From the NCBI GenBank assembly GCA_029216955.1, contig JANAVB010031417.1:18818219-18882218 (forward strand): a DNA stretch of 64,000 nt, read 5' to 3'. A program made the position numbers and the translations under genes. Positions 58,301 through 64,000 of the stretch are shown piece by piece. Origin of the DNA: Iris pallida. Lineage: Eukaryota; Streptophyta; Magnoliopsida; Asparagales; Iridaceae. How positions within the stretch are numbered: position 1 is the stretch's first letter; every line of letters starts with the position of its first letter. Below the pieces are notes generated by a model that worked only from the letters and a program-made list of their open reading frames with translations, made no database searches and had not been told where the DNA came from.

Positions 58301-58475
58301 ACTTACCAACATCACCGATACCAATAATATACCCTTTTAAATTATTACCGAAGGAAACATAACCTTTCTTCTTCTTCTTCGACAGTGTTGCAAATAGGGT
58401 AGCGTCACCGGTCATATGCCGTGAGCAATCGCTGTCGAGGATCCATTTGCTTCTAGCATGTGAAGGGTGTTCCAC
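55395..58475 (-). CDS. pol: Sirevirus pol: protease, integrase, RT, RNase H
   Basis: 1,026 codons without interruption; the frame opens at a GTG directly after a stop, so it is expressed as a fusion with gag, not from its own start. Protease: D14-S15-D16, where the family has Asp-Ser-Gly. Integrase: zinc finger His residues in 141-149 and Cys178/Cys181, catalytic D209, D272 and E308, an exact DD35E spacing. RT: D625 and YVDD with D712-D713. RNase H: D874, E915, D950 and D999 blocks, ending FTKPLAEDRF. All polymerase and integrase catalytic residues are intact; only the protease motif looks damaged. The gag frame overlaps by 23 bases and is one base off. Confidence 0.93.
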   Translation of the reverse strand: MEHPSHARSKWILDSDCSRHMTGDATLFATLSKKKKKGYVSFGNNLKGYIIGIGDVGKSSYPVIKDVCLVIELKHNLLSISHLADHGYGINFGKDKCTIVDSSTGSTIFEGIREDNLYVFYLLEEANISGRCLMAKSDESHLWHMRLGHANMDTISRLSTKKIVRGLPDITFKKDSVCSQCEKNKATKSTFKSVNAVCTTRPLQLLHMDLFGPSRVASLGGKLYAFVIVDDFSRYTWVYFLTRKNDALSEFVAFCKKVQNEKGYMITRIRSDHGGEFENADFEQFCDTHGFIHEFSCPRTPQQNGVVERKNRTLTEMARVMLNQFSLPKYFWAEAVNTACFVLNRVLIRPKSKKTPFKLWFDRIPSVSYFKIFGCKYFILNTKDNLGKFDEKADEGIFLGYAAKSKGYRVFNKRTMIIEESINVTFDKINQMSLDDSDEDLPTSSSTSAEPEPSSALAEPPRGDPGTSYLQSLPKRLKFTADHPQDLVIGDITKGVSTRSSSRDIVSSVAFISQLEPKSIDEACSDSFWIDAMQEELNQFERNQVWELVPKPIDHPVIGTRWVFRNKLNEDGLVTRNKARLVAQGYNQEEGIDYDETYAPVARLESIRMLCAFACFHDFKLFQMDVKSAFLNGFIKEEVFIAQPPGFTDFKNPDHVFKLKKALYGLKQAPRGWYDRLSSFLLDNGFSKGKVDTTLFIKSFNGKLLLIQIYVDDIIFGSTDESLCQEFSKCMQNEFEMSMMGELKFFLGLQIKQTDNGTFINQAKYTKDLLKKFDLDNVKPIGTPMATSTKLDSDEQGKPVDTRKYRGMIGSLLYLTASRPDIIFSVCLCARFQANPKESHLTAVKRIFRYLKGTSSVGLWYPKTKSFDLIGYSDADFAGYKVDRKSTSGTCHFLGKALVSWFSKKQNSVALSTTEAEYIAAGRCCAQILWMKQTLEDFDLFFTHIPIFCDNTSTINLTKNPVCHSRTKHIEIRHHFLRDHHQNGDINLVYIDTENRLADIFTKPLAEDRFNYLRRELGILDVNNIN

Positions 58476-59394
58476 CTACAAAATAGTTTGCAGATAAAAC
58501 CTTTGGTACCCATTTCTTGTAGGGTCCTGAATTGTTAGCTTTAGGTATCCAAGCATAAACATTTAAATCTACAAGCTTTCTCATTCTACATGCAGATGAT
58601 ATATGACCAATGAGGCCACAATAATGACATTGTGCATGTCGAGTGTTGAAAGCTGAGTGGTGTGCATGGTTGGTAGGTTTGGATTTTCTAGTATAGAAGA
58701 ATGCATACCTATGATCATGTTTGGGCTTAACCTTTTGGGGTAAAGGTTTTATATGGTTTGGTCTGACAGTGTTTGGCTTGGGAATGTTCTGAATTCTCGG
58801 TAAGTGACACGTGTTAGGATAGGAAGCAGCAGGCTCAGGCTGTTTTTCTAACCTAATTTCCAACCTTTTGGAAGTGTCATATAACTTAGTATAATCAGAA
58901 GTGAGTGATTCCATTCTGATTTGTGCAGATTGAAGACTTTTCTTTTCTCTAGAAAGATCTTCTCTCAATTGGTCTATAATCTTGTCTTTCTCTTCGGATG
59001 ACTGTTTAGTCTCGTGTAATAAGAGCTTTATAGAGGAAAGCTCACCAGACTCACTAACATTAGCTCTAACCTCAGCTAGTAGGTCGGTAAGTCTTCCTAT
59101 TTCTCCTTTGTACTCTTTGAGTACCTTCTTAGCGGTCTGATATTTACTATGCAGTTTTCTGTAGTCAAGCATCAGGTCACTGAAGGCATCTCCTAATTGC
59201 TCAAAAGTGAAGTCATCATATGTTTCTACAGGTTCAGTAGGTACCTGATCGATTGCCATGAAGCAGATGTTTGCAGCGTCCTCTGAATGTTCATCTTCTG
59301 AGTCGCTAGCTTCACTCTCATGCCATATGCTGGTGTTGGCATATTTCCGAGACGTTGATCTTTTCAGGCTGCCTTTTTCATACCTGTTGTTCTT
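58453..59394 (-). CDS. gag: Sirevirus gag, second part (after in-frame UAG)
   Basis: In the same frame as the first gag part, open from the codon after the UAG to a TAG at 58,453-58,455. The segment from 59,259 is a 268-codon ATG-headed frame, but sequence before it is also open. It has a long helical, coiled-coil-like region (heptad-like Leu/Ile with many Lys/Glu), then a basic Pro-rich linker, then a second CCHC knuckle, CHYCGLIGHISSAC (C211, C214, H219, C224 counted from the ATG). The long coiled-coil gag is typical of Sireviruses. The end overlaps the pol frame. Confidence 0.8.
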   Translation of the reverse strand, partial: KNNRYEKGSLKRSTSRKYANTSIWHESEASDSEDEHSEDAANICFMAIDQVPTEPVETYDDFTFEQLGDAFSDLMLDYRKLHSKYQTAKKVLKEYKGEIGRLTDLLAEVRANVSESGELSSIKLLLHETKQSSEEKDKIIDQLREDLSREKKSLQSAQIRMESLTSDYTKLYDTSKRLEIRLEKQPEPAASYPNTCHLPRIQNIPKPNTVRPNHIKPLPQKVKPKHDHRYAFFYTRKSKPTNHAHHSAFNTRHAQCHYCGLIGHISSACRMRKLVDLNVYAWIPKANNSGPYKKWVPKVLSANYFVGGTPFTC

Positions 59395-60312
59395 CTAGCT
59401 CGATGATGAGTTGATGGGACAGTCCTTCTTCATATGTCCCTTTTTCTTGCAGCCATAGCAGACAGCATCTTCTTGGTACCAGTTGTTGCTGTTGTTCTCT
59501 TTGACTCTCTTCTCATGTCTCATGAATCTTTTAAACTTCCTTGCTAGGAGAGCTTGATCTTCAGCGTCAGATCCACTGCTGTCTGAGTCATCTTCAGCAG
59601 CTTTTCTGTGCTGAGCCTTGAGGGCGATAGTCTTCTCCTTTGGTGCAGGTTCTTCAAAATCTTGTAGCTCCAGTTCATGAGTGAGTAGTTTACCCATGAG
59701 TACTTCAAGTGACATTGTAGTGAGGTCCTTTCCTTCAATGATAGCTGTAGCCTTCGGAATCCAGTTCTTGGTGAGAGCTCGCAGGAGTTTGCGAATCTTT
59801 TCGTGGTTACTGTAATCTTTGCCTAAGGAGGACAAAGGGTTTACAATATCCAAGAACCTCTCGAACATTTGTGTGACTGTTTCATTTGGCTTCATTTTGA
59901 ACGCCTCGTACTCTTGAGTAAGTCTGCTGACTTTTGACTCCTTGACTTGAGTCGTGCCTTCATGTGTAACTTCGAGAAGCTTCCACACACCATTTGTCGT
60001 TGTGCATGTAGATACCCTGTTAAATTCTGTTCTGTCTAAGGCACAAAAAAGAGCATTAATGGCACGTGCGTCAAGACTGGCCTTTTTCTTTTCTTCCTCT
60101 GTATAACTGCTTTGGGGTTTTTCAACCAAAACTCCCTCGACATTTATACGAGGTGGCTTCTGATAGCCATCAAGAACAATAGCCCATAAGTCAAAATCAA
60201 GAGATTTCAAGAAGAAACTCATCCGTGTTTTCCAATAAGTGTAGTTAGTACCATCAAACAGAGGGGGTCTGTTTGTGGCCTGACCTTCACTTGTGAATTT
60301 CATAGTAGACAT
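59395..60312 (-). CDS. gag: Sirevirus gag, first part
   Basis: 305 codons from ATG at 60,312 to a TAG at 59,395-59,397. The N-terminal copia gag domain (UBN2 type) is clear: RPPLFDGTNYTYWKTRMSFF, then LLEVTHEGTTQVKESKVSRL and FKMKPNETVTQMFERF. A CCHC knuckle, CYGCKKKGHMKKDC (C285, C288, H293, C298), lies just before a Ser-rich end. The start is 71 bases downstream of the primer binding site. The TAG is followed by AAGAAC and then by more gag in the same frame, so it is a single interrupting codon. Confidence 0.88.
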   Translation of the reverse strand: MSTMKFTSEGQATNRPPLFDGTNYTYWKTRMSFFLKSLDFDLWAIVLDGYQKPPRINVEGVLVEKPQSSYTEEEKKKASLDARAINALFCALDRTEFNRVSTCTTTNGVWKLLEVTHEGTTQVKESKVSRLTQEYEAFKMKPNETVTQMFERFLDIVNPLSSLGKDYSNHEKIRKLLRALTKNWIPKATAIIEGKDLTTMSLEVLMGKLLTHELELQDFEEPAPKEKTIALKAQHRKAAEDDSDSSGSDAEDQALLARKFKRFMRHEKRVKENNSNNWYQEDAVCYGCKKKGHMKKDCPINSSSS

Positions 60313-60382
60313 GTGATGTGCTGTGATCTAATAAATAATAAATAAATAATAGCACTGTTACCTCGCTTTACCTGTAACACCC

Positions 60383-60394
60383 GCTCTGATACCA
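60383..60394 (-). other. Sirevirus primer binding site (tRNA-iMet)
   Basis: TGGTATCAGAGC on the minus strand (complement of these bases), two bases inside the 5' LTR end. It is the same tRNA choice as Gypsy-A and usual for Sireviruses. Confidence 0.95.
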
Positions 60395-60396
60395 AT

Positions 60397-61450
60397 TGTA
60401 GGAACGATATAGTAAAGCGTAATACTCTAGAGGGGGGTGAATAGAGTTGGCAGCGAAATAATGCTAAATAAAAATTGTTAGCAACACAATCACAGTATAT
60501 AATCACAGTTAAAATAATGTAAAGACAGAGTTCAGAAAGCAAATGCAAAGACAGCGATGTATACTGGTATCCCTCTGTTGAGGACTAATCCAGTCGGTAG
60601 AACTCTTGCTACCAGTTGAATCCACTATAGAAAAAACCGCAAGTTTTCTTACGAAGTCCTTGCAACTTCTACAACGCGAGCTTTGATACGAAGAACTCGT
60701 CCAACTTCAAATGTGAAGAGGTATTCTTCAATCAAGCCTTTTGATTACAATCTCTCAGAAACTTCTAGACCGTACCGCACTGGCAAATCGACTAGAGGAT
60801 TGTAACTGGCTTGGGATCTGAAAATAAAAGCTCTTGAAAACTCTTTGGAAGGCAGAAAGCTTTTTAGATAGAGAGAAGATTGAAAGTGAATGAGTGAATT
60901 GAAATGATCGAAATCCATCTCTATTTATAGGAATTCCAAAGGGAGAACTCTGTCAGAATTCGGGCAGAATTCGGGCAGAACTCGATGAGCAAATCTCGGT
61001 CAAATCCGCAACTGCAGGAGGACCAAGTTCCAGAGAATTCAAAAATCAAACGGCCACCAACCGAACTCTGGCCGAACTCTGGCCGAGTTCTGTCAGGGTT
61101 AGGTTAGGGTTTTAAAATAGATTTTTGGTGATTTTTGAAAACCTTTTTGAAAACCTTTTTGTAAACATTTTGATAGGTCATTTTTAAAAACATTTTGAAC
61201 TATTTGGGAGTAGCCTATTTGCCAGTACGACTCGGTGTACAACGTATTCCTAGATTCAAAATAAAGTAAAAAATTACATTGCATAGGAAGTACAGACTCA
61301 AGTAGGCAAACAGATCTTCAGTCTTGAACGGAGTGAATATCCAATCTTGCTTATGTCCAAGAAGCTGAGATGTCCCAACAAGCTTCGTATATCCAGACAG
61401 AGTTTTGATCAATTATTAAAATCAGGTTGACTATGACCAATGGGCCAACA
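60397..61450 (-). mobile_element. Sirevirus 5' LTR
   Basis: 1,054 bases, the same length as the 3' LTR. Minus-strand TATA box TATAAATAGA is the complement of 60,920-60,929. It ends against the split Gypsy-B pol. Confidence 0.93.
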
Positions 61451-61989
61451 TGGATATCATCCTCACGTTCCCACGTTGACTCTCCCAAGGAGTGATGACC
61501 CCAAGCAACACGGACAAGACTAATTGTTCGGTTCTTGAGTATCTTCTTTCTTCGGTCCAAAATGGACACAGGCTGTTCCTTGTAAGACAGGTTGGTACCA
61601 ACAACCAGCTCAGAGTGATCAAGGACATGGCTTGGGTCCGATACATACCTACGTAATTGAGATACATAAAACACGTCATGTACCTCTCGTAACGAAGGCG
61701 GGAGGGATAAACGATAAGCAACATCACCTATCCGATCAAGGATAACAAATGGGCCCACGTACCGCGGACTCAATTTCCCGCGAACGCCAAATCTAATGAC
61801 CCCACGAGTAGGTGAGATCCGCAAGAATACGTGGTCCCCAACAGAGAACTCTAACGGCCTACGATGCTGGTCCGCCCAATGACGATGCCGATCCTGCGCA
61901 ACTCGAAGTCGCTCTCTAATTCCCTTAATCACTTTAACCGTCTGAACAATCAATTTTGGGCCTAACATCTTCCTCTCCCCGATATCATC
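61451..61989 (-). pseudogene. Gypsy-B integrase C-terminus and chromodomain start
   Basis: In the same frame as the preceding integrase block but separated from it by a TAG (61,990-61,992) at a position where relatives have Trp. It contains VGDHVFLRISPTRGVIRFG, the integrase C-terminal GPY/F-like region (LSPRYVGPFVILDRIG), VHDVFYVSQLRRYV and the chromodomain-like start TISLVRVAWGHHSLGESTWERED. It is cut at 61,450 by the copia LTR; the remaining 33 codons are at 51,759-51,857. Any reading past 61,450 is LTR translation. Confidence 0.88.
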
Positions 61990-63069
61990 CTATGCAAGCG
62001 GTGACCTGCACTTCTTACCATATAGTGCTTCAAATGGCGCCATCTGGATACTGGCTTGATAACTATTATTGTATGAGAACTCGACCAAGTGCAGGTGACT
62101 CTCCCAAGACCCTCCAAAATCCAAAGTGCAAGCCTGCAACATATCTTCCAAAGTCTGAATCGTTCTTTCTGATTGCCCATCCGTCTGCGGATGGTAAGCC
62201 GTGCTAAACCTTAACTTGGTACCCAGACTATGATGTAAGCTCTTCCAGAAATGTGAGGTAAAGCGGGTATCTCGATCCGACACAATACTGACAGGAACTC
62301 CATGCTGCCTGACTATCTGTTGCATATATAACTCTGCCAATTTTTCTGTAGATTGTCCTATTCTGAAAGGAAGAAAGTGTGCTACCTTCGTAAGTCGGTC
62401 CACTATTACCCAAATAGCGTCCTTACCACTTGGCGATCTCGGTAAACCGGTCACAAAGTCTATTGTAATATGCTCCCATTTCCATTCTGGAATAGAAAGC
62501 GGTTGTAATAACCCAGCTGGCCTCTGCTGTTCTGCCTTCACTTGCTGACATACCAAGCAACGGAAAACAAATCTAGCTATCTCCCTCTTCATCCCGTTCC
62601 ACCAAAAATGCTGCTTGATATCTTGGTACATCTTGGTCCCTCCAGGGTGAATAGAATACTGAGAACTGTGAGCTTCTGCCTTAACCTCCTGTCTGATATC
62701 TCCACTAGACACACATAGACGCAATCCAAACCTAAGTGTACCATCTTCATGAATTCTCATCTCCTTCCTGAATTCTGACTCACATTCTGCCCTAAGCTTC
62801 TGAATCCTTGGATCCTGTGCCTGAGCTGCCTTGATCCTGTCTACTAAGTCGGATTGAACTTGCAGACTTGATAGAACTCCTACGTCACTATGAAGTATAA
62901 CTTCGATGCCCATCTCCTGAAGGTCTTCTAAGATATGCCTCTGCGTTGTCAACATAAATGCGCCGCTTCTCCTGCTAAGAGCGTCTGCTACTACATTAGC
63001 CTTGCCTGGATGATACTGAAGCTCCACGTCATAATCCTTGATCAACTCCAACCATCTTCTCTGCCTCAT
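61990..63069 (-). pseudogene. Gypsy-B RNase H end and integrase
   Basis: 359 open codons. RNase H end [10 protein letters not shown] (near residue 25-34). Integrase H2C2 finger complete ([31 protein letters not shown]). Core triad D in [11 protein letters not shown] in VSDRDTRF and E in [12 protein letters not shown]. The finger that is damaged in Gypsy-A is intact here. The block ends at the TAG after KKCRSPLA. Confidence 0.9.
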
Positions 63070-63071
63070 GT

Positions 63072-63623
63072 TCAGTTCCTTCTGGGTAAGATGTACTTTA
63101 GACTTTTATGATCTGTGTACATCTCCACTCGGTCACCATATAAGTAATGTCTCCATAACTTCAGAGCAAACACTACTGCCGCTAACTCTAAATCATGAGT
63201 TGGGTAATTCTTCTCGTGGTCCCGAAGCTGCCTAGATGTATACGCTATCACCTTCCCATGTTGCATAAGGACACATCCAAGTCCTTTACCTGACGCATCA
63301 TAATATACTGTAAAACCTCCGGGTCCAACTGGCAATGTAAGAATTGGTGCTGATATCAACTTCTGCTTCAAAGTATCAAATGATGTCTGACATTCTGCCG
63401 ACCAAACGAATGGCACATCCTTCCGGGTCAAGCGGGTCATGGGTGCTGAAAGCCTTGCAAAGTCTGACACAAACCTTCTGTAATATCCTGCCAATCCCAA
63501 GAAACTCCACACATCTGCTACGGTCTTGGGTACTGGCCAACTCTCTACTGCTTCAACCTTCTTGGGATCTACTGCTACTCCAGCTCCTGATATGATATGA
63601 CCCAAAAATGAAATGTGATCCGA
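63072..63623 (-). pseudogene. Gypsy-B RT connection and RNase H
   Basis: It continues in frame after a TGA (63,624-63,626) with [31 protein letters not shown], the RNase H D block [36 protein letters not shown] and [12 protein letters not shown] one-base deletion near 63,085-63,090 shifts the frame before the TQKELN-type block, giving a false stop at 63,072. Confidence 0.88.
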
Positions 63624-64000
63624 TCAAAACTCACACTTGTTGAGCTTGGCATACAACTGGTTCTCTCTCAGAACCTGCAACACTTTCCTGAGGTGGCCTT
63701 CATGCTCCTCTTCACTAGCTGAGTATACGAGAATGTCGTCAAGAAACACAACGACAAACTGGTCTAAGTATGGCATAAAGATACGATTCATCAAATCCAT
63801 GAATATAGCTGGAGCATTGGTCAAACCAAACGGCATTACTAAGAATTCGTAATGCCCATACTTCGACCTGAATGCTGTCTTGGGAATATCTTCCTTTCGA
63901 ACCCTCACCTGATGGTACCCTGAACGAAGATCTATCTTGGAGAAAACCCTAGCTTTGCTCAACTGGTCAAATAAGTCGTCGATCCTGGGTAATGGGTACT
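63624..64000 (-). pseudogene. Gypsy-B reverse transcriptase, partial
   Basis: Open from the window edge to a TGA at 63,624-63,626, in KCEF-stop where relatives have Trp (TGG to TGA). It shows RIDDLFDQL, catalytic D in [28 protein letters not shown] and FLDDILVYS (the YxDD box). The protease and gag lie beyond the window. Confidence 0.9.

Larger units (their letters stand above)
51858..61450 (-). mobile_element. Complete Sirevirus-like Ty1/copia element
   Basis: 9,593 bases with 1,054-base LTRs at each end, an iMet primer binding site, gag, protease, integrase, RT, RNase H order (integrase before RT, diagnostic of copia), a third ORF after pol, several purine tracts, and the 3' LTR. It is inserted in the pol tail of Gypsy-B. 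Flanks are CGGAT at 51,853-51,857 and TGGAT at 61,451-61,455, a 5-base target duplication with one C/T difference at a CpG. A long gag plus an ORF after pol fits the SIRE/Maximus lineage. Confidence 0.9.
48680..64000 (-). mobile_element. Gypsy-B element (minus strand), interrupted, incomplete at right edge
   Basis: 3' LTR-B at 48,680-51,592, polypurine tract, pol end, copia insertion, then pol back to the RT at the window edge. With two Trp-to-stop changes and one frameshift it is far less decayed than Gypsy-A. The close resemblance of its pol to Tekay/Del chromoviruses and its purine block agree. It shows which family donated the LTR-B pieces at 391-3,067 and 9,597-26,417. Confidence 0.88.

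Noticed and set aside
61351..61450. Extension of the Gypsy-B pol ORF into 61,351
   Set aside because: Codons beyond 61,450 belong to the inserted copia LTR, so the true pol continues at 51,857 instead.
1..64000. tRNA or rRNA genes
   Set aside because: I noticed no convincing cloverleaf or rRNA sequence by eye. The tRNA-like 12-mers are primer binding sites complementary to tRNA, not genes.

Overview
The window is plant nuclear DNA made almost entirely of nested transposable elements. The signs are plant-type Ty3/gypsy (chromovirus-like) and Ty1/copia (Sirevirus-like) LTR retrotransposons, tRNA-iMet primer binding sites, Tourist, hAT and CACTA DNA transposons, and long AT and CT microsatellites. 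I cannot name the species. No intact host gene is convincingly present; the only host-like coding trace is one possible exon near 41.2 kb.

1-26,417: two copies of one block, about 16.5 kb apart. The block contains an element fragment (D2), a nested LTR (LTR-B, minus strand), and the gag C-terminus and pol, the LTR, the primer binding site and the gag N-terminus of a decayed gypsy element (Gypsy-A, plus strand). Read end to end, 7,047-25,286 is one Gypsy-A element interrupted in gag by LTR-B, which is itself interrupted by elements D1 and D2. Extra pol before its 5' LTR and extra gag after its 3' LTR imply a tandem LTR-internal-LTR array. Copy 1 differs from copy 2 almost only by 1-2 base deletions and ends at a run of 13 N, so at least part of this structure may be an assembly artefact.

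26,418-38,570: a non-coding LARD-like element (LTR-C) with about 4.65 kb LTRs, flanked by pieces of an inverted LTR-C.

38,571-45,935: the only stretch not dominated by LTR elements. It holds MITEs (one verified by a paralogous empty site), a local segmental duplication, a 71-base poly-C run and the possible exon.

45,936-64,000: a four-level nest. A CACTA terminus is interrupted by LTR-E, LTR-E by Gypsy-B (minus strand), and Gypsy-B by a complete young Sirevirus-like copia element (51,858-61,450, minus strand). The Sirevirus has 1,054-bp LTRs, a long gag split by an in-frame UAG, a full-length pol in another frame, and a third ORF after pol with its own promoter-like region.

The most unusual theme is that several unrelated or diverged LTRs carry their own dense array of a short, often palindromic motif (ACGCGT, CACGC/GCGTG, GACACG, TTGAC, ATTCGAATCA, TCGTGC). 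In LTR-B two family members have different motifs at the same position.
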